A stretch of DNA of 64,000 nt from Yoonia litorea (lineage in GTDB: Bacteria; Pseudomonadota; Alphaproteobacteria; Rhodobacterales; Rhodobacteraceae), in assembly GCF_900114675.1 (NCBI RefSeq), contig NZ_FOZM01000001.1:124001-188000 (forward strand), in the 5' to 3' direction. Of this stretch, positions 48,505 to 56,390 are shown piece by piece (within the stretch, counting starts at the first letter, position 1; every line of letters starts with the position of its first letter). The position numbers and the translations under genes are program-made. The notes under the pieces were generated by a model. It was not told the DNA's origin. It saw only the letters and a program-made list of their open reading frames with translations, and did no database searches.

Positions 48505-48557
48505 TTATCGTTACCCTGAGCTGCGCAGCCCCTGATCGGGTAGGGCGGTAACGATAA
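48505..48557. repeat. Perfect 11-bp inverted repeat
   Basis: TTATCGTTACC (48505-48515) and GGTAACGATAA (48547-48557) are exact inverted copies 31 bases apart. The right copy belongs to the candidate recombinase site at 48548-48574, so the left copy may be a remnant of another one in opposite orientation. Confidence 0.6.
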
Positions 48558-48574
48558 TGGAGCCCCTTATTGCT
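48548..48574 (+). other. Candidate recombinase core site, left copy
   Basis: GTAACGATAATGG (48548-48560) is followed by AG and CCCCTTATTGCT. The first 13 bases are identical to 53487-53499 and 22 of 27 bases match the whole site there. Inverted-arm geometry (ATAATGG against CCCTTAT) is as in tyrosine-recombinase core sites. Assignment is inference. Confidence 0.45.
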
Positions 48575-48580
48575 CTGCGA

Positions 48581-49087
48581 TCAGCACCTCGCGAAACGAA
48601 ACCGTTCTTGTCTTCCCGCAATCTCGGACGGGTCTATCGGCTCCCACATGTCCGAGGCCATCTCAAAGACTTCTGACGACACAAGCATTGCGAAGGTCTC
48701 GCCCTTCTCATTGTTCCGCCTTTCCACGCGCCTCCACCTCTCGTCGCGCGGCTCCTCAAGGACATGGACCAGAAAATCAAGGTTCTGGTCCTCCAAGCGG
48801 GAGAAGAGCGTGATCCGATCGTGCCTCCTGACCAACCCGAGCTCGGCGATGGCGTCTTGACCATGGTCGAGGGCACTCAGGGCCAGGTCCAGCATTTGAC
48901 CGGTGCAGCGCGCCTTGCGCTCGGCGTACCACGCCCAGAGATCACGGTCGGGGCGATCCGGCTGGAATAGTTTTACCATCCAGGCGTCCAGGATGAGCGG
49001 TGGGGCTCCGAGGCTTTTGCCCAGACGGATGGCGTAGGTCGTCTTCCCCGCGCCAACCGGACCCTCAATCAGATGCAGCGTGGGCAT
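48581..49087 (-). CDS. P-loop kinase-like ATPase (AAA_33)
   Basis: A 168-residue P-loop protein with GPVGAGKTT (residues 9-17) near the N terminus and the block DAWMVKLFQPDRPDRDLWAWY. It resembles small AAA_33/zeta-type kinases that phosphorylate small molecules or antibiotics. The start at ATG 49087 gives MPTLHLIEGP; upstream codons are probably non-coding. Ends just inside the left recombination-like site. Confidence 0.78.
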   Translation of the reverse strand: MPTLHLIEGPVGAGKTTYAIRLGKSLGAPPLILDAWMVKLFQPDRPDRDLWAWYAERKARCTGQMLDLALSALDHGQDAIAELGLVRRHDRITLFSRLEDQNLDFLVHVLEEPRDERWRRVERRNNEKGETFAMLVSSEVFEMASDMWEPIDPSEIAGRQERFRFARC

Positions 49088-49203
49088 GGAGCGGGTTGCT
49101 CGGTCGTGATTGGGCGCTGGTAGCGAGAATGGCGGGGAGGCTCGACAGAAGCCACGCCAATGGTTTCCCTCCGGCAAGCGTCACTGCAGATCCGTCGTTC
49201 CAG

Positions 49204-49836
49204 TCATCTTTGGGAGATCGCGACATTGACACCAAGGCCCACAAGAATACTGCCGCCGCAGCGTTTGATCCAACGCCCTGCGGTTGCCGACTGCCGGAGC
49301 AGGGACGTCACCTTGTCGGCCATCACGACACAGAAGACATCGGCGCTCGAAAACATCACATTCACAACCGTCCCCAGCAAGAACAGCTGAAGCCAAACCG
49401 GGTAGGCCGCCGAGGGGTCCGTGAATTGCGGAAGGAATGCGATGTAGAAGAGCGCGGTCTTTGGATTGAGGACTTCGACCGTCACGCTTTCCCAGAACGC
49501 CCGTTTGGAGCTTTTGGCCTCGACGACGCTTCCCGTGGTGGCGATCGTGCCGCGCTCGAAGATCATGTGAAGGCCAAGCCAGATGAGATACCCAGCGCCC
49601 GCGATTTTGAGGACCGTGTAGAGGACTGGAACCGCCTCGAAGAGTATTGCAAGACCAAAGGCGGCCGCCGCGACATGAGCATATCCGCCGATATGGATGC
49701 CAAAGGCGGCCAGCCAACCGGCCCTTCGCCCACGCGCGATGGTCTGCGCCGCCGCATAAAGCATTCCTGGCCCTGGCATGTAGGCGAAAACGCTCGCCGC
49801 AAGGAAGAACGCAATAAGAAGTTCGTAAGAAGGCAT
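49204..49836 (-). CDS. LysE-family exporter
   Basis: A 210-residue membrane protein with about six hydrophobic helices; MPGPGMLYAAAQTIARGRRAG at about residues 20-40 is the usual start of LysE/RhtB-type transporters that export amino acids or related amines, and LNPKTALFYIAFLPQF at about 124-139 is the second typical block. Substrate unknown. The P-loop gene lies downstream in the same direction. Confidence 0.88.
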   Translation of the reverse strand: MPSYELLIAFFLAASVFAYMPGPGMLYAAAQTIARGRRAGWLAAFGIHIGGYAHVAAAAFGLAILFEAVPVLYTVLKIAGAGYLIWLGLHMIFERGTIATTGSVVEAKSSKRAFWESVTVEVLNPKTALFYIAFLPQFTDPSAAYPVWLQLFLLGTVVNVMFSSADVFCVVMADKVTSLLRQSATAGRWIKRCGGSILVGLGVNVAISQR

Positions 49837-49965
49837 AGGTCAGTCTCTCCAATAGGGGGCAGGGCGGTCATTGCGACCGATCCTTTTGAATTTGTGGATC
49901 AGTGGGCCGACCGAGCTCGTCCACAACGTATTTAGTGTCGCCATCGACGCCGGCCCAGGGTTCGA

Positions 49966-50424
49966 TCATTCGAGGCCAAACATGCGCGCCCAGTTTCCAG
50001 CCGTCATTCCGCGCGCATAATCGTCCTGCATCGCCGGGTCCAAGACCTCGACCAGAAGCAGGTTTTCGAGCCAGACCTCTACGCACTGAAATGGCCCCCG
50101 ATTGCATGTTCTGGCCGGCCACCCCTCCGCATCCGCCATCTTCGTGATCTCCGTCTCGGTCAGCGCCGACCGGATCGCCGCGTGGACGAAAGTTTGGCCG
50201 TTTACAGGTTCGCCCACGTCATACCCGATCTACATCTCGCCAGCATAGAGTGTGTGGGTGAGCGGGTAGACCTCGATTGCAGAACCGTCGTCCTGTTCCG
50301 TAAACGCGATCCACGAATCCGGGAAGGGCGGGAACGGCATTGCCCGACCGCCCATCAGGCGCGCGAGGAACCGCGCCACCCGTACCGGGGCCTCGGCGTT
50401 GATGGAGACGTGCAGAATGCTCAC
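49966..50424 (-). pseudogene. VOC-family gene interrupted by an in-frame amber codon
   Basis: Reading the minus strand from ATG 50424 gives a glyoxalase-fold N-terminal half (SILHVSINAEAPVRVARFLARLMGG) that ends at TAG (50232-50230). The same frame continues without shift, through IGYDVGEPV, to a clean stop at 49966, and the second half (HAAIRSALTETEITKMADAEG..) continues the VOC-like product. So one 152-codon gene carries a single nonsense codon. It is probably a pseudogene; amber suppression is not supported by anything else in the window. Confidence 0.72.
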
Positions 50425-50460
50425 GGGGCCTCAAGACGCAGACATGGTCCGGTTTACCGA

Positions 50461-50838
50461 TCAATTTTGACCGGTCAGATCCTGCGCCAGCATAAGCGCG
50501 TTTCCGTCAGGATCATAGAACGTCGCGGTGCTGACCATGCCCTCGATCGTCTCAGTGTCGCCGTCGAACTTTACGCCTGCCGCTTCGAGAGAGCCGCGCG
50601 CCATCTTGATGTCCGCCACGCCGAAGACTGGTACCGTGTTGCCCGGTGCTGGTTCGGCCTGTTCGCCCAGTCCAAGGGCCACACCTTCGGTTTTGGTTTT
50701 CATCTCGCTCCATCCGGCCTCGTCGAAATGGTGGATCAGTTCGAATCCGAGCTTGTCCGCGTACCAGTCCGCACTGGCGTGACGGTCCCGGACCGACATC
50801 GCAAGCGTGATGGTGCTATCCAGGGTCACGAGCGGCAT
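50461..50838 (-). CDS. VOC-family protein (glyoxalase/bleomycin-resistance fold)
   Basis: A 125-residue VOC protein with ITLAMSVRDRHASADWYADKLGF at the N terminus and FYDPDGNALMLAQ near the C terminus, the pattern of glyoxalase-fold dioxygenase or resistance proteins. It faces an HxlR regulator across only 40 bp, a common regulator-target pair. Function unknown. The broken VOC gene follows 36 bases downstream. Confidence 0.87.
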   Translation of the reverse strand: MPLVTLDSTITLAMSVRDRHASADWYADKLGFELIHHFDEAGWSEMKTKTEGVALGLGEQAEPAPGNTVPVFGVADIKMARGSLEAAGVKFDGDTETIEGMVSTATFYDPDGNALMLAQDLTGQN

Positions 50839-50863
50839 ATCTGTTTCCTTAATCTAAGAAATG

Positions 50864-50872
50864 TAGTAACTA
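50864..50872. promoter_or_regulatory. Short dyad between VOC and HxlR genes
   Basis: TAGTAACTA is a 9-base dyad with one central base, in the 40-bp space that must hold both divergent promoters. HxlR regulators often bind short AT-rich dyads of this kind; evidence is positional only. Confidence 0.35.
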
Positions 50873-50878
50873 TACTTT

Positions 50879-51415
50879 ATGGACATTAGCACTCTTGTCA
50901 AGCTAACGTCGCGGGCGTGGTCACTTACCATCCTGGCGCTGATGCATGACGGCGTGGCGCGAAGGCAGGCGCCCCTGCTTGCGGCCAGCAAGGCAAGCCG
51001 AACAGCCTTTGCCGCCAGTCTCGACCATCTCGTCTCGCTCGGCCTTCTGGAGCGGAACCCCGGGCACGGTCATCCCTTGCGCCCGGAGTTTCGTTTGACG
51101 CCAAACGGGGTACGGTATGCTGCAATCGCCAGTCGGATCATTGACGCAGTTCCGGAGGAAGAGGAGTTATCGCTTCTTCGCCGAAACTGGACGGTCCCGA
51201 TCCTCGCAGTGACACCCCGGCCAAGGCGCTTTTCCGGCATCAAGTCGGATCTCCCGACCATCACGGATCGCGCGCTATCCATTTCACTTCAGCAGCTTGA
51301 AGAAAGCGAATGGCTCGGACGTGATATCGATACGTCTGCGCGTCCGCCATTTCCCACTTACACAGCGCTTTCCAAGGGGCTTGAAATAAGTAGGGCGATC
51401 GGACTCAGACTGTAA
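50879..51415 (+). CDS. HxlR-type winged-helix regulator
   Basis: A 178-residue regulator with the MarR/HxlR-like winged helix repeated: SRAWSLTILALMHDGVARRQAPLLAASKASRTAFAASLDHLVSLGLLERNPG, then a second HTH-like block around residues 95-150. This length exceeds single-domain HxlR proteins (about 110-130), suggesting two winged-helix units. Divergent from the VOC gene, which is likely its target. The function would be redox- or substrate-dependent repression, by family analogy. Confidence 0.75.
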   Translation: MDISTLVKLTSRAWSLTILALMHDGVARRQAPLLAASKASRTAFAASLDHLVSLGLLERNPGHGHPLRPEFRLTPNGVRYAAIASRIIDAVPEEEELSLLRRNWTVPILAVTPRPRRFSGIKSDLPTITDRALSISLQQLEESEWLGRDIDTSARPPFPTYTALSKGLEISRAIGLRL

Positions 51416-51509
51416 AATCAGACTTTCGTAAGACGCTTCGGACAAAGGCCGAATTCATTTCCGGAAGCAACAGGTTTCAAGGTGGATCGCTTTCTTTTGC
51501 CCGAAGTCC

Positions 51510-52307
51510 TCAAGGGCTCAAGTCCGCGAACCAACGGCGCGTCGCTTCGTCTGCTGGCAGCAGGGTCTCAAGCCGCACGTCGTCCAGCGTCGCGTCCATG
51601 CTCATGCCAACGGTGGCGATCAGCGAAAACAACCTCAACTCTGCGCCTTCGATGGTGAAGTGGATTGAGAGGACCGGCGCGGGATGCGCCTTGGGTCGGT
51701 CCGCGATGGCAGCGGCGACGCCGGGCAGGTCCTTGAGATCGTCGAGGAGGGCCTTCGCCGCGTCGTCATGGGGCCGGCGCGCGACTTCGAGATCGAGAAG
51801 CCGGAGGAGAGCGCGGGCCACCTCAGGCCAGTTGCCAATATTCGAACGCAGGGGGCCGGGGGAGAAGATTTCCCTGAGAAGGTTGGGATCCCCGGTCGCG
51901 CCCGCGATGGCAAAGAACCGCTCGGCGCTCGCGTTCGCCTGCTGCAGGTTCCAGATGCGGTCGATCGAGACGGCGGGGAAGGGCTCGTGGCCTTTCAGGA
52001 CATGGGCGATCGATGTCGTGACCGCGTCCCTGACATCGTCGCTCCAGCTCGCATGGGCCGACTGAGGTGCGAAGCCCGCGGACATCAGCATGATGTCGCG
52101 TTCCGCAGCGGGCATATCGAGCGCCTCGCATATCTGCCGGATCGCGTAGCGGCTGGGTTTCGAGCGCCCGGTTTCGAGAAAGCTGAGATGGCGTTGGGAG
52201 AGGCCCGCGTCGAGCGCGAGGTCGAGCTGGCTGAGTCGTCGGCGCGTGCGCCACGATTTCAAAAGCGGTCCGAACGCGTCCTGTGGTCGGTTCATCAGAA
52301 GTGTCAT
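51510..52307 (-). CDS. XRE-family regulator with MmyB-like ligand domain
   Basis: A 265-residue regulator: N-terminal XRE helix-turn-helix (LSQLDLALDAGLSQRHLSFLETGRSKPSRYAIRQICEALDMP, about residues 23-65) and a C-terminal MmyB-like PAS-type domain (about 100-250) that binds fatty-acid-like ligands in homologues. The start ATG 52307 gives MTLLMNRPQDAFGP; longer in-frame readings have no ribosome-binding site. It is divergent from the membrane-SRPBCC gene, which is the probable target. Confidence 0.86.
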   Translation of the reverse strand: MTLLMNRPQDAFGPLLKSWRTRRRLSQLDLALDAGLSQRHLSFLETGRSKPSRYAIRQICEALDMPAAERDIMLMSAGFAPQSAHASWSDDVRDAVTTSIAHVLKGHEPFPAVSIDRIWNLQQANASAERFFAIAGATGDPNLLREIFSPGPLRSNIGNWPEVARALLRLLDLEVARRPHDDAAKALLDDLKDLPGVAAAIADRPKAHPAPVLSIHFTIEGAELRLFSLIATVGMSMDATLDDVRLETLLPADEATRRWFADLSP

Positions 52308-52419
52308 GCTCCCTTCTCGCGGCAATGCGTGATCGAAGCTATTACCTGACGCGTAATTGAGAAAGGCCTGTCTTGCGGGTCTGTCTGTGGCGAAGCATCC
52401 AATCGCCAGAGGTATGATC

Positions 52420-53349
52420 ATGTCGAATTCCACCGCAGCCGCCCGAACGTTTCTGAGGATGAACAGCGCATTCTCCCTTCTGACCGCAGCACCCCTTCTC
52501 CTTGCTGCCGGTCTGGTTACGCCCATGCTCATCGTCAATCCCGTGGACTGGGCGGTATGGGGCCTCCGCGGCCTCGGCGTGGGCCTCGTCGGGTTTGCCG
52601 CACTGGTCTATGCGCTCTCGGCCTACAAATTCATCTCGCGGGCAATGGTCAACGAAATCGTCATTCTCGATATCGGCTGGGTGATAGGGAGCATCGTCAT
52701 TGTCGCCTTCTTCGGCGAGGTCCTGACCGCGAGCGGCACGCTCGTCGTGGGCGCGGTCGCCGCGGTCGTTGCGTTCTTTGCCGTGAGCCAGTTCGTTTCC
52801 GCCGCGAAAATCGAAAACCCTGTCCCCGTGGCCCGCGTCGTGAGTAAGGGCGGGAAACTTCACGCGTCCGTCAAGCGAACCGTGCGAGCGCCGACCGATG
52901 CTGTCTGGTCGGTGATGACCGACCATCCGGCCTATGCGGATGTGGCCGACAACATCACCAAGGTGGAAGTGCTTTCAGGAGATGGTCTGGGCATGAAGCG
53001 GCGATGCTATGGGCCGAAGGGCGAAAACTGGGCGGAGACCTGCGATCTTTTCGAGCCGGGCCATGCCTATGGCTTTCGCATCCATACCGAGGCCGAGGAT
53101 TACCCCTATCCTTTTGCGGAACTAACCGGTCGGTGGCGCGTCGAGGAACACCCCGTCGGTGCGGAGTTTCACATCGACATCGTGGCAACGCTCAAGGGCA
53201 ACAGGTTTTCCAAATGGCTCTTCGCGGCGGTGGCAAAGCCGCAGTTCAAGACCACCCTGATCGACCTTGCAGATGCATGGGCCATGCGCATGGAGCGGGA
53301 AGCGGGGACGAGGGCCTCCGAGCAGAAATTGCACCACAAAGCCGAGTGA
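52420..53349 (+). CDS. Membrane-anchored SRPBCC-family protein
   Basis: A 309-residue protein with four hydrophobic helices in the first 130 residues (about 13-33, 40-62, 75-100 and 105-127), then an SRPBCC/polyketide-cyclase-type domain (about residues 150-290; KLHASVKRTVRAPTDAVWSVMTDHPAYADVADN and LFEPGHAYGFRI). Most SRPBCC proteins are soluble, so the membrane fusion is unusual. ATG 52420 with AGAGG 7 bases upstream is preferred. Divergent from the XRE regulator. Confidence 0.75.
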   Translation: MSNSTAAARTFLRMNSAFSLLTAAPLLLAAGLVTPMLIVNPVDWAVWGLRGLGVGLVGFAALVYALSAYKFISRAMVNEIVILDIGWVIGSIVIVAFFGEVLTASGTLVVGAVAAVVAFFAVSQFVSAAKIENPVPVARVVSKGGKLHASVKRTVRAPTDAVWSVMTDHPAYADVADNITKVEVLSGDGLGMKRRCYGPKGENWAETCDLFEPGHAYGFRIHTEAEDYPYPFAELTGRWRVEEHPVGAEFHIDIVATLKGNRFSKWLFAAVAKPQFKTTLIDLADAWAMRMEREAGTRASEQKLHHKAE

Positions 53350-53722
53350 ACTCGGCAGGCTCATCGAAGTTGCTTTTAGATGACTTAAGGTGGCCCAACA
53401 GGTCGATAATACGGCCAACCCCGAACAGAACTACATCATGATCGCGGGCTCCAAAAGGGAAGGTCACGCTCCAGGGAGTTCCATTAGTAACGATAATGGG
53501 ACCCATTATCGCCGAAGCCGCCGCTGAAATGAAGCTTGCCTAGGCTCGCAAGGCGGACGAAGCGCCAATTCGCTGCGTGTGCGCCAAGGTCTGCTCAAGC
53601 CAAAGCATTGTAATCCTCTTTGTCGCATACTACTTTGGAGGGGGAATGACGGAGATGACAGACATGGATCACGCACTCGCAATCTGAATACCACTCTGGT
53701 TTCCCGTTTCGCGAGCACTCCC
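53350..53722. other. 373-bp gap with recombination-like site and decayed repeat
   Basis: No gene. It contains the dyad site at 53487-53513 and a segment (53571-53594) resembling other intergenic repeats in the window (CGCTGCG..TGCGCCAAGG..CTGC), also seen at 56344-56367. Confidence 0.5.
53487..53513 (+). other. Candidate recombinase core site, right copy
   Basis: GTAACGATAATGG (53487-53499) is followed by GA and CCCATTATCGCC. CGATAATGGG (53491-53500) and CCCATTATCG (53502-53511) form a perfect 10-bp dyad around one base. It matches the left copy at 22 of 27 positions, in the same orientation. This is the geometry of a tyrosine-recombinase core. Confidence 0.5.
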
Positions 53723-55297
53723 ATGACGTCTGTTTCTATTGCCAACCTAAGTTGGCAGACCCCCTCAAATCATATTGTTTTCGATGATCTCAACCTGACG
53801 TTCGGCCCGGGCCGCAATGGGCTGGTCGGGCGCAATGGGACTGGCAAGTCCACCTTGCTGCGCTTCATCTCGGGCGAGCTTTCACCCGGTAGCGGGTCAA
53901 TCACCGCACCATCATCCATCGGCTATCTAAGACAAAGCGCGGACGAGGTTTCTGCCGCGACCCTTGCCGATGTTTTTGGCGTTACCGATCAACTTCGCAT
54001 CCTCAGCCGTGCCGAACGCGGTGAGGCAACTGCCGACGACCTGGCGGTCGCGGACTGGACGCTTGAGGCGCGTCTTGAAGCGGCGCTGACCAGCCTTGGT
54101 CTGCACCTGCCGCCAGACACACAGATGGGTTCCCTGTCGGGTGGTCAAAGAACCCGCGCCGCCCTTGCGGCGCTTCTGTTTGCAGACCATGACGTGCTGC
54201 TCTTGGATGAACCGACGAACCATCTTGATCGCAACGGTCGTGAGCATGTGATGAAGGTGCTGCGCGATTGGTCTGGCTGTGTCATCGTTGCCAGCCACGA
54301 CCGCACCTTGCTTGAAGAAATGGATACTATTATTGAACTAACCAGCCTCGGTGCAAAGACGTATGGGTGTCCGTTCAGCGCCTACCGCGCGGCGAAACAA
54401 GCAGAACTTGAGAATGCCGCAGACAACCTTGCACAGGCGCAGCGCAACAAGGCTGCAACAGAGTCTCGCGCGCAATCCGCGGCCGAGCGAAAGGCGCGCA
54501 CTGATCGTCAAGGCATACAGCTGCGCGCGTCGGGCAGCCAATCTAAGCTGATCCTTAATGCAGCAAAGGAACGCAGTGAGGGGTCCGGCGGATCAGCCGC
54601 GCGTCTGAGGGACCGGCAAGCAAAAGAGGCTGAGGCGGACCTGAATGCGGCGCATGAGGCGATTGAGGTGCTGGAGCCGCTCACCATAGATATTTCACCC
54701 TCCGGTCTGGTCAGCACTCGACAGGTCCTGAAGGTGGATCACATCACGTTTGGATATTGTGAAAACAGCCCAATCATAACCGATTTTTCCTTATCGATCC
54801 AAGGCCCCGAGCGTCTGGCAATCGAAGGCGCGAACGGCACAGGTAAATCAACATTGCTGTCCTGCATTGAAGGCAAGTTGCAGCCACAGTTCGGCTCGGT
54901 CGCGGTTCAGGTACCGTTCACTCTCATCGACCAGGAAATGAGTTTTCTTGATCCAGAGGAAACCGTCCGTGAGGCCCTCGCGCGTCTTGATTCTAAGGCG
55001 ACCGAGAACGACCGTCGCGCTACGCTCGCGCGTTTCCTGTTTCGCGGCGATGACGCGGACCAAAAGGTTGGATTGCTCAGCGGCGGGCAACGGATGCGGG
55101 CCGGTTTGGCTTGCAGTCTTGGGCACAGCGAGCCGCGCCAACTTCTGTTGCTGGATGAACCGAGCGACCACCTTGATATTGCAGCCGTCGAAACACTCGA
55201 AGCGGCGCTGAGGGCGTATGACGGCGCGATTGTCGTCGTCAGTCATGATCAGGCTTTTCTCAACAGTATTGAGGTCCAGCGGCGGGTTGCGCTCTGA
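53723..55297 (+). CDS. ABC-F-type ATPase
   Basis: A 524-residue soluble twin-cassette ATPase without membrane helices. Both Walker A motifs (GRNGTGKST and GANGTGKST), both signature motifs (GSLSGGQRTR and LLSGGQRMR) and both Walker B motifs (LLLDEPTNHLD and LLLDEPSDHLD) are visible, with a charged linker around residues 240-330. ABC-F proteins act on the ribosome (EttA, Uup) or protect it from antibiotics; which applies is not known. Starts at ATG 53723; earlier in-frame codons look non-coding. Confidence 0.92.
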   Translation: MTSVSIANLSWQTPSNHIVFDDLNLTFGPGRNGLVGRNGTGKSTLLRFISGELSPGSGSITAPSSIGYLRQSADEVSAATLADVFGVTDQLRILSRAERGEATADDLAVADWTLEARLEAALTSLGLHLPPDTQMGSLSGGQRTRAALAALLFADHDVLLLDEPTNHLDRNGREHVMKVLRDWSGCVIVASHDRTLLEEMDTIIELTSLGAKTYGCPFSAYRAAKQAELENAADNLAQAQRNKAATESRAQSAAERKARTDRQGIQLRASGSQSKLILNAAKERSEGSGGSAARLRDRQAKEAEADLNAAHEAIEVLEPLTIDISPSGLVSTRQVLKVDHITFGYCENSPIITDFSLSIQGPERLAIEGANGTGKSTLLSCIEGKLQPQFGSVAVQVPFTLIDQEMSFLDPEETVREALARLDSKATENDRRATLARFLFRGDDADQKVGLLSGGQRMRAGLACSLGHSEPRQLLLLDEPSDHLDIAAVETLEAALRAYDGAIVVVSHDQAFLNSIEVQRRVAL

Positions 55298-55300
55298 TCA

Positions 55301-55315
55301 AGAGCGGACGTTCGC
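55301..55315. repeat. Dispersed intergenic repeat, copy 1
   Basis: AGAGCGGACGTTCGC, identical over 15 bases to 58418-58432, directly after the ABC-F stop. Confidence 0.6.
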
Positions 55316-55406
55316 GCATAGCGCAGCATTTGTCATTTTGGGCTCTCTCCCGCCGTTGGATCGATCGCAGCATTTGCCCATCAGAAACCTCAGCCCACAG
55401 TAAGGA

Positions 55407-55421
55407 CGGCCCAGAGCGGAC
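55407..55421. repeat. Dispersed intergenic repeat, copy 2
   Basis: CGGCCCAGAGCGGAC, identical over 15 bases to 58412-58426, in an otherwise empty gap. Confidence 0.6.
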
Positions 55422-55592
55422 ATTGACCCTACCGTAACACCGCTGCGCTGCGGCCCGTAATTCCGGACTTTCGCTGCAGGCGCTAAATCGAGCCTGAAAC
55501 GAACTGGTGGTGTGCGGGACTTAGTTGCCATCCGGTTCCAGAGTTGGAATGTCTGCTTTCAGAGGGATGCGATCTGATGATAATGAATTGCC

Positions 55593-56228
55593 ATGTTGTC
55601 TCTCGATCATCTCACGGTCATAGCGCCCACACTCACTGAAGGCGTCAAACACGTCCGCGAATGCCTTGGAATAGAGGTACCGTTTGGTACGCGTCACTAT
55701 TACATGGGTACTCACAATCATCGGCTACAACTTGGTGAGAACGTATACCTAGAGATCGTTGCGCTTGATCCAGGTGGCGTTGACCCGGGCCGCGCCCGAT
55801 GGTTCGGCGTCGATGATCCGAAACAAATTCGCTACGATTGGCAACAGGGTCGTCGGCTGAGAGGTTGGGTCGCAGCAATCGATGGCATTGAAGACTTTGT
55901 TCACCAACATCCTGTGTTTGGTGAAGTGGTTCCGCTACCTTTCAGCGAGCCAGAATTTGCCTTTGCCATTCCCACCAACGGTTCCTTGCCGTCAGGCGGT
56001 ATTCTTCCATCGTTGATCGATCATCGTGGCGATCCGACTAGGATGTCAGACATACCCGATCTTGGGGCTCGCTTGATTTCTTTTCGTCTTCAGCACCCTG
56101 AACCCGAAAAGATCCAATCCATATATGACGCGTTAAAGATTGATCGACCGCCGGCAATACAGACGGGAACGGTGCTCAGATACGTAGTAGAGATTCAAAC
56201 ACCTAGTGGGCTACATACCCTTTGGTAA
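55593..56228 (+). CDS. Glyoxalase-like VOC-family protein
   Basis: A 211-residue protein with an N-terminal VOC motif (LDHLTVIAPTLTEGVKHVRECLGIEVPFG) and a longer C-terminal half (RYDWQQGRRLRGWVAAIDGIEDFV), the two-unit layout of glyoxalase-like Glyoxalase_3 proteins. Metal-binding and function are uncertain. Stands alone between two repeat-rich gaps. Confidence 0.8.
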   Translation: MLSLDHLTVIAPTLTEGVKHVRECLGIEVPFGTRHYYMGTHNHRLQLGENVYLEIVALDPGGVDPGRARWFGVDDPKQIRYDWQQGRRLRGWVAAIDGIEDFVHQHPVFGEVVPLPFSEPEFAFAIPTNGSLPSGGILPSLIDHRGDPTRMSDIPDLGARLISFRLQHPEPEKIQSIYDALKIDRPPAIQTGTVLRYVVEIQTPSGLHTLW

Positions 56229-56390
56229 CACGGCCAAAATAGCTGAACTCTGTGCATCGTGCAGCATTGGTTTAGATGGTCTCAAACCTACCGTTCGCTG
56301 CATGATCCACCGAAGTCGTCAGTGCGGGACGAAGTGAGCTTTCGCTGCGGCTGCGCCAAGGGCTGCGTTCGCACTAAGCATGGCGCGTTG

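Larger units (their letters stand above)
48202..48580. other. 379-bp gap between LysR and the P-loop gene
   Basis: No gene that I can support. Short frames on both strands lack family resemblance. The gap contains the inverted pair TTATCGTTACC (48505-48515) and GGTAACGATAA (48547-48557), the second of which is part of the recombination-like site described separately. Confidence 0.5.
55298..55592. other. Intergenic region with repeat copies
   Basis: No gene. Contains AGAGCGGACGTTCGC (55301-55315) and CGGCCCAGAGCGGAC (55407-55421), members of the short dispersed family also found at 58412. Confidence 0.6.

Noticed and set aside
48202-48580. Small genes in the gap after the LysR gene
   Set aside because: Frames on both strands are short, lack a family and overlap each other.
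49000-49935. 311-codon plus-strand frame opposite LysE
   Set aside because: Antisense to a good LysE gene; composition is that of a shadow.
53487-53513. Chromosome dif (XerCD) site
   Set aside because: The inner ATAA...TTAT arms are nine bases apart; dif has six, and the outer arms do not match.
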